The translations under genes and the position numbers were made by a program. Shown one piece after another: positions 48,033 through 57,203 of a stretch of DNA of 58,805 bases. Within the stretch, counting starts at the first letter, position 1; the number at the start of each line of letters is the position of its first letter. The DNA comes from an uncultured Lachnospiraceae bacterium (lineage in GTDB: Bacteria > Bacillota > Clostridia > Lachnospirales > Lachnospiraceae). The stretch covers positions 1-58,805 of the forward strand of contig CACYEN010000165.1 in the NCBI GenBank assembly GCA_902773435.1, in the 5' to 3' direction. Below the pieces are notes generated by a model that did no database searches, had not been told where the DNA came from, and saw only the letters and a program-made list of their open reading frames with translations.

Positions 48033-49118
48033 ATGCTGACACCAGGAAGCGTGCGGATTCACATCGAGGATTCCTTCGCCGGCCTTCCCCGGTATCTCCT
48101 GGAGTGCGGGCTGCCGCTCCACAGGGCTATGGTCGTCGGCGACACGAATACGCTGCCGCTCTACGGAGAGGAGGTCAAAGACCTCCTGAGGCCGCTGTTC
48201 CGCGAGGTGCGGTCCTACGCTTTTCCGGCCGGAGAGAAGAACAAGACGCTCTCCTCGGTGGAGGAGCTGATCGGCGTCCTCATCGCCTGCGGCTACGACC
48301 GCGGCGACTGTATCTTCGCGCTCGGGGGCGGCGTGACCGGAGACATGGCGGGTTTCGCGGCGGCGATCTTCCTCCGCGGCATCGCGGTGGTGCAGCTGCC
48401 GACGACGCTGCTCGCGCAGGTCGACTCGGGAATCGGCGGAAAGACCGGCGTTGATTACCGCGGGTTCAAGAACATGATCGGCGCGTTTCACATGCCTGTC
48501 TTCACTTACTCGAACGTCTCGACGCTGAAGACGCTTCCTGCGGAGCAGTTTTCGGCCGGGATGGGAGAGGTCATAAAGAGCGCGCTCATCGCCGACGCGG
48601 ACCTCTTAAGATTCCTTCGGGACAATGCCGGCGGCATCATGGGCATGGAGCCCTCCGCGCTCATGGAGATGATCAGGCGCACGTCGGGCATCAAGGCGGA
48701 CATCGTCGGGAGGGACCCGGGCGACAGAGGGGAGAGAGCCCTTCTCAACCTCGGCCACACTGTCGGTCACGCGATCGAAAAGTACGGGAATTTCCGCATG
48801 CTCCACGGCCACTGCGTAGGAGCAGGCCTGACCGCCGCCGCAAGGATCAGCGCGGACCGCGGCCTGCTGACGGAGAGCGAAGTAAGTGAGATCCGGGACA
48901 CACTGGACCTCTACGGGGTGACGGCGACGGTCCCCGGACTCGACACCGGGGCCGTGCTGCGCTACACGAAGAGCGACAAGAAGATGTCGGAGGGACAGAT
49001 CCGCTTTATCCTGATCGACGGGATCGGACGGGCGGCCGTCTTCGACGACGTGAGCGACGAGGAGCTCATCGGGGGGATCCGCGCCGCGGCGGGAGAGAGA
49101 CTGACAGCAGATGACTGA
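48033..49118 (+). CDS. aroB: 3-dehydroquinate synthase
   Basis: Second step of the shikimate pathway, converting DAHP to 3-dehydroquinate with NAD+ and a metal ion. The product has 361 residues. NAD-binding GGGVTGDMAGFAAA, the loop LPTTLLAQVDSGIGGKTGVDY, the metal ligands in GMGEVIKSALI and NLGHTVGHAIEKYGN, plus HGHCVGAG, are all present. ATG 48033 is preferred because GGAGGAAC stands just before it; a TTG at 48021 lies upstream of that site. No other aromatic pathway gene is in the window. It overlaps lspA by 8 bases. Confidence 0.96.
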   Translation: MLTPGSVRIHIEDSFAGLPRYLLECGLPLHRAMVVGDTNTLPLYGEEVKDLLRPLFREVRSYAFPAGEKNKTLSSVEELIGVLIACGYDRGDCIFALGGGVTGDMAGFAAAIFLRGIAVVQLPTTLLAQVDSGIGGKTGVDYRGFKNMIGAFHMPVFTYSNVSTLKTLPAEQFSAGMGEVIKSALIADADLLRFLRDNAGGIMGMEPSALMEMIRRTSGIKADIVGRDPGDRGERALLNLGHTVGHAIEKYGNFRMLHGHCVGAGLTAAARISADRGLLTESEVSEIRDTLDLYGVTATVPGLDTGAVLRYTKSDKKMSEGQIRFILIDGIGRAAVFDDVSDEELIGGIRAAAGERLTADD

Positions 49119-49620
49119 GGGAAAGAAGACAGTATTGAAGATGGTTTTCGGCGCGGCCTTCATCGCGGCGGCAGCCGCCCTTGACCAGCTCACGAAGGCG
49201 GCCGCGGGGAAGCTCCGCTCCGGCCCGAAAGTCCTGATTCCCGGGATTCTCGAACTTCGCTACCTTGAGAACAGGGGCGCCGCTTTCGGGATCCTGAGGG
49301 ACAGACAGTGGCTCTTTATCGCGATTGCCTGCGCCGTCATCACGGGTGCCCTGGTCCTCATAAAGAGGCTCCCGCTCAACCGACGCTTTCTTCCCCTCGG
49401 CATCTCCGTCCTCTTTCTCGCGGGCGGCGCCGCGGGGAACCTTCTGGACCGGGTCCGCCTCCACATGGTGAGGGATTTTATCTATATCAGGGCTGTCGAT
49501 TTTCCGATTTTCAACCTGGCCGACATCTTTGTCACCTGCTCCGCGGCCTCGATCCTTCTGCTCGTCCTAATCCGCTACAGGGACGACGAATTCGATTTTC
49601 TGAGGAGGAGGCGCGGCTAG
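49111..49620 (+). CDS. lspA: Lipoprotein signal peptidase (signal peptidase II)
   Basis: Membrane aspartic protease that cleaves prolipoprotein signal peptides after lipidation. The product has 169 residues with four membrane helices. Motifs are LDQLTK (25-29), ENRGAAFG (53-60), GNLLDRV, and the catalytic aspartates D122 (VRDFI) and D138 (FNLADIF). Its presence shows that the cell makes lipoproteins, which makes the absence of a lipobox in two exported proteins of this window more noticeable. It overlaps aroB by 8 bases and is followed by rluD, its common neighbour. Confidence 0.96.
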   Translation: MTEGKKTVLKMVFGAAFIAAAAALDQLTKAAAGKLRSGPKVLIPGILELRYLENRGAAFGILRDRQWLFIAIACAVITGALVLIKRLPLNRRFLPLGISVLFLAGGAAGNLLDRVRLHMVRDFIYIRAVDFPIFNLADIFVTCSAASILLLVLIRYRDDEFDFLRRRRG

Positions 49621-49680
49621 GACAGCGTTCCATTTCATGCGCACAAGGAACGGACGGCGGCCCCGTGGAGAGGACGATAT

Positions 49681-50610
49681 ATGCCGGAGATCAGGACATT
49701 TCAGGTGGGGGAGGACGGAGAGGGGGCGAGGCTGGACAGGCTTCTTGCGGCGCTCTGCCCGGATCTCTCCAGGACTTACATACAGGAACTGATCGGGGAC
49801 GGGCAGGTTCTCGTCGGCGGCACGCCGGCGAAGAGCAGCCGGAAGATGGCGGAGGGCGAGACCGTCAGCATCGGGATTCCCGACCCGGCCCCCGCTGAGA
49901 TTCTGCCCGAAAAAATGAATCTGCGTATCCTTTACGAGGATAAAGATGTTATTATTATAGATAAGCCGAAAGGACTTCCCGTCCACCCGGCCCCCGGCCA
50001 CGCCTCCGGGACGCTGGTCAACGGGCTGATGGAACACTGCGGGAGCGAGCTCTCCGGAATAGGGGGCGCCCTGCGGCCCGGGATCGTTCACCGCATCGAC
50101 ATGAACACCACGGGTTCCCTGATCGTCTGCAAGAACGACAGGGCCCACAGATCCGTCTCGGAACAGCTGAAGGAGCACAGCATCACCCGGGTCTACCTCG
50201 GGATTGTGTACGGCTGTCCGCAGGAGGATGAGGGGACCGTAGAGGGCCCGATCGGCCGGAGCGCGCGGGACCGGAAGAAGATGGCCGTGGTCAGGGAGGG
50301 AGGAAAGCCTGCCGTCACCCATTACCGGGTCGTCGAGCGCTTTCGCGGGTACTCGCTGCTGGAGTTCCGTCTCGAGACCGGGCGGACCCACCAGATCAGG
50401 GTCCATATGGCTTCGATCGGCCACCCGCTCGTCGGGGACGACGTCTATGGCCCGAAGGAGTGCCCGTTCAATCTGACGGGACAGACTCTCCATGCCTCTG
50501 TGATCGGCTTTATCCATCCGTCGACGGGGCAGTACATGGAGTTTACGGCGCCGCTGCCGGAGTATTTTTCCAGACTTATCGAAACGCTGAGGGGTAAGGG
50601 ACGGCCATGA
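49681..50610 (+). CDS. rluD: RluA/RluD-family 23S rRNA pseudouridine synthase
   Basis: Isomerises uridines in RNA, by homology in helix 69 of 23S rRNA. The product has 309 residues. An S4 RNA-binding domain (about 15-70) is followed by the catalytic domain with the aspartate D140 in PGIVHRIDMNTTG, then YLGIVYG, and RTHQIRVHMASIGHPLVGDDVYG. The exact target cannot be read from sequence; the lspA neighbour favours the RluD-type. ATG 49681 lies 60 bases after lspA with GGAG-type sequence upstream. Confidence 0.93.
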   Translation: MPEIRTFQVGEDGEGARLDRLLAALCPDLSRTYIQELIGDGQVLVGGTPAKSSRKMAEGETVSIGIPDPAPAEILPEKMNLRILYEDKDVIIIDKPKGLPVHPAPGHASGTLVNGLMEHCGSELSGIGGALRPGIVHRIDMNTTGSLIVCKNDRAHRSVSEQLKEHSITRVYLGIVYGCPQEDEGTVEGPIGRSARDRKKMAVVREGGKPAVTHYRVVERFRGYSLLEFRLETGRTHQIRVHMASIGHPLVGDDVYGPKECPFNLTGQTLHASVIGFIHPSTGQYMEFTAPLPEYFSRLIETLRGKGRP

Positions 50611-50659
50611 CCGCCGACGGTTTTTGTTTCGGATAAATTATTATGCGGAGGAGAATGCC

Positions 50660-51283
50660 ATGAGCGCTGAACATCTCATCATCACGATCGGAAGACAGAC
50701 GGGATCGGCAGGAAAAGAGATCGGCCAGAAAGTCGCCGATTCTCTCGGCATCAGGTGCTACGACAAGGAACTGCTCGCCATCACCGCGAAAGAGGGCGGT
50801 TTTGACGAGCGCGTCGTGGAGAGCCGCGACGAGAAGCCGACGAGCAGCTTTCTCTATTCGCTCTACGCCGGAACCGGCTACAGTTTCAACGGGATCTCGC
50901 CGGTCGGGGACCTGCCTCTCGACCACAGGATCTTTCTCAAGCAGTTCGACGTCATACGCCAGCTCGCGGATAAGGAGTCCTGCGTGATCGTCGGCAGATG
51001 CGCCGACTACGCGCTCGCGGACAGGGAGAAGCTCCTGACCGTCTTCATCACCGGGGACGAGGAGGACCGCGTGACCCGGATCGCGGAGGAACGCGGACTC
51101 CCGAGGGACAAGGCCAGGGACGCCGTCGTCAGGGGCGACAAGAAGCGCAGCAGCTATTACAACTATTTTTCCGACAGGAAATGGGGCTCGGCCGGGAACT
51201 ATGACCTGACCGCGAACAGCTCCGTCTTCGGGATCGACGGCTGCGCGGAACTGATCCTTGCGGCCGCGAAGCTCATGGCCTGA
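50660..51283 (+). CDS. Cytidylate kinase-like family protein
   Basis: The product has 207 residues of the cytidylate kinase-like family that is common in Clostridia, distinct from the main cmk. The nucleotide-binding N-terminus reads IITIGRQTGSAGKEIGQKVAD (7-27), followed by YDKELLAITA and the segment CVIVGRCADYAL. A basic RxxDKKRSSYYNYF stretch lies near 160. The substrate is not established. A GGAGGAGAAT site places the start at ATG 50660, not at a TTG further upstream. It stands alone between rluD and a membrane transporter. Confidence 0.85.
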   Translation: MSAEHLIITIGRQTGSAGKEIGQKVADSLGIRCYDKELLAITAKEGGFDERVVESRDEKPTSSFLYSLYAGTGYSFNGISPVGDLPLDHRIFLKQFDVIRQLADKESCVIVGRCADYALADREKLLTVFITGDEEDRVTRIAEERGLPRDKARDAVVRGDKKRSSYYNYFSDRKWGSAGNYDLTANSSVFGIDGCAELILAAAKLMA

Positions 51284-51354
51284 TTCAGGGCGGGGCCTCC
51301 CGGACCTTAAGGCGGCACCGGATATAACTTGAAAGGCGGGGAAGACAGGGCGGC

Positions 51355-52824
51355 ATGAAGTGGAAACCGACTCACGGATACAGGAATATAGGGATCACGG
51401 CATTCATCGTCGTCGCGGCGAGCATGCTGTTCTATTTCCTGCTGTTCAGAACGTCGACACTCGGCGTCGGGCTCGGAAAAGTGATCGCGGTCATGAACCC
51501 GATCATCTACGGGTACATCATCGCCTACATTCTCAATCCCGTCTCGACGCTCACCGAGAGCACCGTCTTCCGGCTCATATACCGCATGAAGCTGAAGAAG
51601 GCCCCCTCAAGACGCGCCAAGAAGTTCATCCGGGTCATCTCCGTATTCTTTTCGGTCTTTCTCTCGGGACTCGTCATCTACGCCCTGATCTCGAGCGTTC
51701 TCCCGGAGCTCCTTAAGAGCGTCCGGAGCATCGTCTTCAATTTCCAGAGATACGTCAACAACGTCAATCACTTCCTTGACACCACGATCTTCAAGGACAA
51801 CGCGGAGCTCGACGCCAAGACGACCGCCCTGATCACCGAATACGCCGGGAAGATCCAGGAGTGGTTCTCCGCCGAGATGACTCCGAGGCTTGACAATCTC
51901 GTCGGCGGCGTCACGAGCGGGCTCTTCAACTTCGTGACTTTCCTGAAAAACATACTTCTCGGCGTCGTTATCTCGATCTACGTCCTGATCTCCAAAGAGA
52001 GCATGCTGGCGCGGTTCCGCCGCTTCATCTACGCGGTGTTCCCGATCCCGACCGGCAACAGGATCCTCTTCAACCTGAGGTTTGCCGACGAGAAATTCGG
52101 CGGATTCGTCATCGGAAAGATCATCGATTCCGCGATCATCGGCGTGATCTGCTACGTCTGCTGCAGGCTCTTCGACTTCCCTTACGCGATGCTGATCTCC
52201 GTCGTGATCGGCGTGACGAATGTCGTCCCGTTCTTCGGCCCCTTCATCGGGGCGGTTCCGTCCACGGTACTGATCTTCGTCGTGGACCCCGTGAAGGCGC
52301 TGATCTTTATCATTTTCATCCTCTGTATCCAGCAGTTCGACGGCAACCTGCTCGGTCCGAAGATCCTCGGAACTTCCGTCGGCGTATCAAGCTACATGGT
52401 GATCATCGCGATCCTGATCGGATCGGGATTCTTCGGATTCACCGGCATGATCATCGCGGTTCCGACGTTCGCCGTCATCTCCGCGTTCGTGCAGAGCGCA
52501 ATTCTCCGGAGGACCAAGAAGCACGGCCTGCCCGGAGAGCTCGAGGCCTATCACTATGTCGACAAGGTTGATCCGGTCACGAAGGACATCGTGACGAAAG
52601 AAGTCGACGGCAGGGCCAGGAATCTCTACGACTGGATCAAAAACAGGGACGAGATCGTGTATTCCTACGACGAGCCGATCAGGGAGAATTCCTGGGACCG
52701 GACAATCGAACAGATTGAGGAGGAGGACGCCTCCTTGAGCGGGATTGCCGTGCCTCCGAGAAAGAACCGCGACGGGGGGACGGACGGGGATGTCCCGGAC
52801 GACGCGTTCCGCGATGACGACTGA
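51355..52824 (+). CDS. AI-2E family (PerM/YtvI-like) membrane protein
   Basis: Family of polytopic membrane proteins with proposed roles in autoinducer export, cation/proton exchange or other transport; the substrate here is unknown. The product has 489 residues and about eight membrane helices. The conserved end FFGFTGMIIAVPTFAVI and the segment TNVVPFFGPFIGAVPS are typical, as is QQFDGNLLGPKILG. A hydrophilic C-terminal tail of about 100 residues, acidic at the end, extends beyond the family core into the cytoplasm. The ATG at 51355 follows a GC-rich spacer of 71 bases with no clear promoter. Confidence 0.9.
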   Translation: MKWKPTHGYRNIGITAFIVVAASMLFYFLLFRTSTLGVGLGKVIAVMNPIIYGYIIAYILNPVSTLTESTVFRLIYRMKLKKAPSRRAKKFIRVISVFFSVFLSGLVIYALISSVLPELLKSVRSIVFNFQRYVNNVNHFLDTTIFKDNAELDAKTTALITEYAGKIQEWFSAEMTPRLDNLVGGVTSGLFNFVTFLKNILLGVVISIYVLISKESMLARFRRFIYAVFPIPTGNRILFNLRFADEKFGGFVIGKIIDSAIIGVICYVCCRLFDFPYAMLISVVIGVTNVVPFFGPFIGAVPSTVLIFVVDPVKALIFIIFILCIQQFDGNLLGPKILGTSVGVSSYMVIIAILIGSGFFGFTGMIIAVPTFAVISAFVQSAILRRTKKHGLPGELEAYHYVDKVDPVTKDIVTKEVDGRARNLYDWIKNRDEIVYSYDEPIRENSWDRTIEQIEEEDASLSGIAVPPRKNRDGGTDGDVPDDAFRDDD

Positions 52825-52878
52825 GCCCGCTGTCCGAAGGATGCGCGGACCTGCCCGCGGATACCGGAGGGAGAGGGG

Positions 52879-53694
52879 ATGAAGGGCGCACACGGACGCG
52901 CCCTGATCCGCGGCGCCGCGTGCCTGGCAGTCGTCCTGCTGTCAGTTTTCGCCTCCCCCCGCAGGGCCTTCGGCTCCTTCACCGTATACAGAAACCTGAC
53001 GCTCCTCTCCCTCAGCGACGAGGAGATGACCGCGGCCGAATCCATCATGGACATGGTGCGGCACTCCGAGACGGACGAGGTCACAATCCGCTACCGGATG
53101 CCGGAGGGGGATTTCCTCAGGGTGTGGAACGCTGTCAACAACACCTACTTCAGGTACTACAGCCGGATCGACATGAAGGCGTACTCGGTGTTCGACAGGG
53201 AAGGGACGTACCGGGGAATCCGGGCGGAGATCAACGTCGCCTCCTCCAGGGAGCGGTACCGGCACCATCTCGAGAACGCGGCGAAGCTGAGGAAGATCCT
53301 GGAGACGATCACGAAGGGCCGTGATACCGACCGGAAGAAGGTCATCGCGATCAACAACTACGTCTGCAAGAAGCTGACGTGGAAGGACAACGCGGGGACG
53401 CTCGACATCGCCCTCAACACCAAATACTCAAAGTGCACCGGCTACGCGTCCCTCTTCATGGCGCTCTGCGAGCTCTCGGGCATTGCCTGCTGCCAGGTGA
53501 CGGGATACGCGGACGGGGGCCATGACTGGAACCAGGTCAGGATCGACGACGTCTGGTACTATATCGACCCCACCTGGAACGACAAATCCGGCAACTCCTA
53601 TATGCTGACCGAGGACCTGTGGGAGGACCACACCATCTGGTCCAAGATCTATGTCATTGATTTTCAGCGCTGCGGCTATAAATCTGCTCCGTGA
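52879..53694 (+). CDS. Secreted transglutaminase-like protein
   Basis: The product has 271 residues. A signal peptide (about 1-32, hydrophobic 12-26, then SPRRAFG) predicts export. The C-terminal half is a transglutaminase-like fold with a papain-type triad: Cys186 (YSKCTGYASLF), His215 (GGHDWNQV) and Asp230 (WYYIDPTWND). Such domains act as proteases, amidases or cross-linking enzymes, so the reaction is not certain. The N-terminal 120 residues are unrecognised. It is the last gene before a strong promoter, and the -35 of that promoter starts four bases after its stop. Confidence 0.83.
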   Translation: MKGAHGRALIRGAACLAVVLLSVFASPRRAFGSFTVYRNLTLLSLSDEEMTAAESIMDMVRHSETDEVTIRYRMPEGDFLRVWNAVNNTYFRYYSRIDMKAYSVFDREGTYRGIRAEINVASSRERYRHHLENAAKLRKILETITKGRDTDRKKVIAINNYVCKKLTWKDNAGTLDIALNTKYSKCTGYASLFMALCELSGIACCQVTGYADGGHDWNQVRIDDVWYYIDPTWNDKSGNSYMLTEDLWEDHTIWSKIYVIDFQRCGYKSAP

Positions 53695-53697
53695 TCA

Positions 53698-53727
53698 TTG
53701 ACAGGAGAATACGACAGATACTATAAT
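53698..53727 (+). promoter_or_regulatory. Consensus SigA promoter for the peptide ABC operon
   Basis: Perfect hexamers TTGACA (53698-53703) and TATAAT (53722-53727) are separated by 18 bases. Expected to be strong and to need little activation. The leader of about 80 bases before the ATG shows no clear operator. Confidence 0.88.
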
Positions 53728-53815
53728 TTTTTATTGGACACGCATTAAAATTGCCGCAATTTCACTAAAAACATGGCAGTCTGGCAGGCGTGATCCGGGA
53801 AGGAGGATTACTCAT

Positions 53816-56089
53816 ATGATCAGAAAGAGATGGCTCGCGGTACTCATGGCGGCCGCATTGACAGCAGGAATGACTGGGACGGCCGTTTCCGCGGAAAGTA
53901 TCGCGGAGGCCCCCGCGGAGGCGCGCGATGCCTCGACGCTTGTCGTCGGGTACTCGCCGTTCAACAGCAAGTTCTCACCGTTTTTCTCTGAGACCGCCTA
54001 CGATCAGGACGTCCAGATCATGACTCAGCTCCCGCTCCTCAACAGCGACCGCAAGGGCGCCGTCATCATGAAGGGTATCGAGGGCGAGACGATCCCCTAC
54101 AACGGGACGGATTACACCTACTACGGGCCGGCTGATCTTGAGATCACCGAGAATGAGGACGGAACGGTCTACTATGATTTCAAGCTCCGCGACGACATCG
54201 TCTTCTCGGACGGCGAGCCGCTCACGATCGATGACGTCATTTTCAGCATGTACGTGAGATGTGATCCGACCTACGACGGATCCGCGACCCTGTTCTCGCA
54301 GCCCATCGAGGGCCTCGAGGAGTACAGGAGCGGCATGGACACCCTGTTCAACCTCCTTGCGGCGGCGGGCAGGGACAACACGGATTTCTCCCTCTGGACC
54401 GAAGAGGAGCAGGCCGCTTTCTGGGAATCCTATGACGCGGCCGGAGAGAAATTCGCGCAGAGCATCGCCGATTACTGCATCGCCAACGGCTACAACGCCG
54501 AGGGCGACTCCATCGCCGCCTGCGCCGCGAACTGGGGCTATGAGCTCCCGGAAGACGCGACAAGCGCCGATTTCTTCGAGGAGATGCTCGGCAGCTATGA
54601 GAGCCTCGCCGAGATGACCGCGACTGAAGCGGCCGACGTCAGCTACGCGGACTGCTTCGACAATTACGAGGCATATACGAAGGGCATCGAGGCCGGTGAG
54701 TCAGCCCCCAGCATCAGCGGCATCCAGAGGCTGAGCGACACCGAGCTCCGCGTCGTGGCGACACAGGTCGACGCGACGATGATCTACCAGCTCCAGCTTG
54801 AGATCGCGCCGCTCCACTACTACGGCGATCCCGCCCAGTACGACTACGAGAACAACATGTTCGGCTTCCCGAAGGGCGATCTCTCCATGATCAAATCGAA
54901 GACGACAAAGCCTCTCGGAGCAGGCCCCTACAAGTTCGCCGGGTTCGAGAACGGCGTCGTGAACTTCGAGGCCAACGAGAACTACTATCTCGGCGAGCCG
55001 AAAACAAAGTACATGAGCTTCCGCGAGATGGCTCAGGAGACGGACAAGATCAGCGGTATCGTCACCGGAACGGTCGACATCTCCGAGCCGACCTACAACG
55101 AGCAGTCGCTCGGCCAGATCGAGGAGTACAACGGGGGAGAGACCTCCGGACCGGTCATCACGACGAATACGGTCGACAACCTCGGCTACGGATACATCGG
55201 CATCAACGCGAAGAGAGTCCGCGTCGGGGATGACCCCGCGTCCGAGGAGTCCAAGAATCTCCGCCGCGCCTTCGCGACGATCTTCTCGGTCTACCGCGAC
55301 GTCTCGATCGACTCCTATTACGGCGAACTCGCCTCCGTCATCAACTATCCGATCTCCAGCACCTCCTGGGCGGCGCCCCAGACGACTGACGACGACTACC
55401 AGGTTGCGTTCTCCATCGACGTCGACGGAGAGGACATTTACACTTCGGACATGTCAGCCGACGACAGGTATGCCGCAGCTGCGGAGGCGGCTCTCGGTTT
55501 CTTCGAGGCTGCCGGATATACGGTCGAGAACGGCAAGGTAACAGCGGCCCCCGAGGGCGCCAAGCTCGAGTATGAGGTCCAGATCCCGGCTGACGGCAGC
55601 GGTGATCACCCGTCCTTCATGATCCTCAAGCTCGCCCACGATGCTCTCGAGAAACTCGGTATCAACCTGGTCGTGACCGACCTCTCGAATTCCTCTGATC
55701 TCTGGACCGGTCTCGAGGCCAACCAGGTCGATATGTGGTGCGCCGCATGGGGAGCCACTGTGGATCCCGATATGTACCAGGTTTATTATTCGGGTGTCGA
55801 ATCCGGCAAGGAGCCCGGCGGCTCCAACTACATGTACTCGATTGAGGACGCGGATCTCGACGAGATGATCCTCGACGCCCGCACCTCCCTTGACACGGAA
55901 TACCGCAAGGCCATGTACAAGGCCTGCCTCGACACCATCATCGACTGGGCGTGCGAGGTTCCCGTCTACCAGCGCCAGAACGCTGTGATCTTCAGCACCG
56001 AGCGCATTAATATCGACACCATCACTCCGGACATCACGACATTCTACAAGTGGTACGCGGAGATCGAAAACTTCGAGATGGCGGCCTGA
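53816..56089 (+). CDS. Peptide-type ABC transporter binding protein (SBP family 5), non-lipidated, enlarged
   Basis: Captures the transported solute, probably oligopeptides, and delivers it to the permeases encoded downstream. The product has 757 residues, against about 540 for usual OppA/DppA. The signal peptide ends at VSAES by an AxA rule; there is no lipobox cysteine. Family features are LPLLNSDRKG, FKLRDDIVFSDGEPLTIDDVIFSMY and the late GAGPYKFAGF. An insertion of about 125 acidic and helical residues (about 172-297) explains much of the extra size. AAGGAGG precedes the ATG. The ligand cannot be deduced; Ni or sugar transport in the same family is possible. Confidence 0.9.
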   Translation: MIRKRWLAVLMAAALTAGMTGTAVSAESIAEAPAEARDASTLVVGYSPFNSKFSPFFSETAYDQDVQIMTQLPLLNSDRKGAVIMKGIEGETIPYNGTDYTYYGPADLEITENEDGTVYYDFKLRDDIVFSDGEPLTIDDVIFSMYVRCDPTYDGSATLFSQPIEGLEEYRSGMDTLFNLLAAAGRDNTDFSLWTEEEQAAFWESYDAAGEKFAQSIADYCIANGYNAEGDSIAACAANWGYELPEDATSADFFEEMLGSYESLAEMTATEAADVSYADCFDNYEAYTKGIEAGESAPSISGIQRLSDTELRVVATQVDATMIYQLQLEIAPLHYYGDPAQYDYENNMFGFPKGDLSMIKSKTTKPLGAGPYKFAGFENGVVNFEANENYYLGEPKTKYMSFREMAQETDKISGIVTGTVDISEPTYNEQSLGQIEEYNGGETSGPVITTNTVDNLGYGYIGINAKRVRVGDDPASEESKNLRRAFATIFSVYRDVSIDSYYGELASVINYPISSTSWAAPQTTDDDYQVAFSIDVDGEDIYTSDMSADDRYAAAAEAALGFFEAAGYTVENGKVTAAPEGAKLEYEVQIPADGSGDHPSFMILKLAHDALEKLGINLVVTDLSNSSDLWTGLEANQVDMWCAAWGATVDPDMYQVYYSGVESGKEPGGSNYMYSIEDADLDEMILDARTSLDTEYRKAMYKACLDTIIDWACEVPVYQRQNAVIFSTERINIDTITPDITTFYKWYAEIENFEMAA

Positions 56090-56131
56090 TATCTGATCGC
56101 TCTGTCATGATCCGACACCATTAAGGCTTTT

Positions 56132-56167
56132 CCGCGGCCTCCTGCAAGAGGCCGCGGTCTTTCTTAT
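56132..56167 (+). terminator. Intraoperonic terminator after the binding-protein gene
   Basis: CCGCGGCCTC (56132-56141), loop CTGCAA, GAGGCCGCGG (56148-56157) form a perfect 10 bp stem followed by TCTTTCTTAT. As the permease genes follow on the same strand without a clear new promoter, partial read-through probably keeps the binding protein more abundant than the membrane parts. Confidence 0.85.
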
Positions 56168-56202
56168 AGTATTCCGACGATGACTTAAGCAAGGGGTGCC
56201 TG

Positions 56203-57189
56203 ATGAGAAAGTTCATCATAAAGAGGCTGCTGATCTCAGCGGTCATACTCGTAATAGTCTCATTTCTTATCTATGTCCTTATGAGATGTCTGCCGACATC
56301 CTATCTCGAAGACGTTGCCAGACAGAAATCGATGCAGCCCGGCTCTAAAAGCTTCGAAGAGTGGATGGCCCAGCTCTCCGCGACCTACGGAATGGACAAG
56401 GGGATCCTCCAGGGGTTCCTCTCCTGGGCCGGCCGGGCCTTAAGGGGAGATTTCGGCGACAGCTGGAAGTGGACTGTTCCGGTTATCGAGAAGTTCAAGG
56501 ATTCCGTGTGGATCTCGTTCGTCATGGGGGGCATCGCGTTTATCCTTGAGATCCTGATCGCGATTCCGCTCGGTATCATCGCGGCCACAAAGCAGTATTC
56601 GAAGACCGACTACACGATCACGGTCGTCGCGCTCGCGTGTTTTTCACTGCCGACATTCTTCTTCGCCTCGCTCATGAAGCTCGTCTTCAGTGTCAAACTC
56701 GGATGGTTCGACCTCGGCGGGCTTGTCGGCAGGAACTACCACCGGCTGTCCGCAGCCGGGCAGTTCATGGATAAGGCCAATCATCTCGTGCTTCCGATCA
56801 TCACTCTTGTCGTGATCAGCATCGGATCCCTCATGCGCTACACGAGAACCAATATGCTGGAGGTCCTTAACGCGGATTACATCAGGACGGCCAGGGCCAA
56901 GGGACTCGCTGAGAGCAAGGTCATCTACAAGCACGCGTTCCGCAACACGCTGATCCCGCTCGTAACCATGCTCGGCAGTTCTCTGCCGGGTCTCTTCGCC
57001 GGGGCCCTGATCACGGAGACCCTCTACTCGATCCCCGGAATCGGCTACGTGTCGTTTCAGTCGATGATATCGGGCGATATTCCGTTCTCCATGTTTTACC
57101 TGGTATTCATGTCCGTGCTCACGCTCCTTGGGAACCTGATATCGGATATCCTGTACGCGGTGGTTGACCCCCGCGTTCGAATCAGCTGA
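56203..57189 (+). CDS. Peptide-type ABC transporter permease (DppB/OppB-like)
   Basis: First membrane subunit of the importer. The product has 328 residues with six predicted helices. The N-terminus MRKFIIKRLLISAVILVIVS and the segment RGDFGDSW are typical of the family. The cytoplasmic coupling loop is NADYIRTARAKGLAESKVIYKHAFRNTLIPL (EAA motif region), and the end VDPRVRIS is conserved. It starts 114 bases after the binding-protein stop and just past its terminator, with AAGGGG-type sequence before the ATG. The second permease follows after 14 bases. Confidence 0.95.
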   Translation: MRKFIIKRLLISAVILVIVSFLIYVLMRCLPTSYLEDVARQKSMQPGSKSFEEWMAQLSATYGMDKGILQGFLSWAGRALRGDFGDSWKWTVPVIEKFKDSVWISFVMGGIAFILEILIAIPLGIIAATKQYSKTDYTITVVALACFSLPTFFFASLMKLVFSVKLGWFDLGGLVGRNYHRLSAAGQFMDKANHLVLPIITLVVISIGSLMRYTRTNMLEVLNADYIRTARAKGLAESKVIYKHAFRNTLIPLVTMLGSSLPGLFAGALITETLYSIPGIGYVSFQSMISGDIPFSMFYLVFMSVLTLLGNLISDILYAVVDPRVRIS

Positions 57190-57203
57190 CGGGGGGATGC
57201 ATC

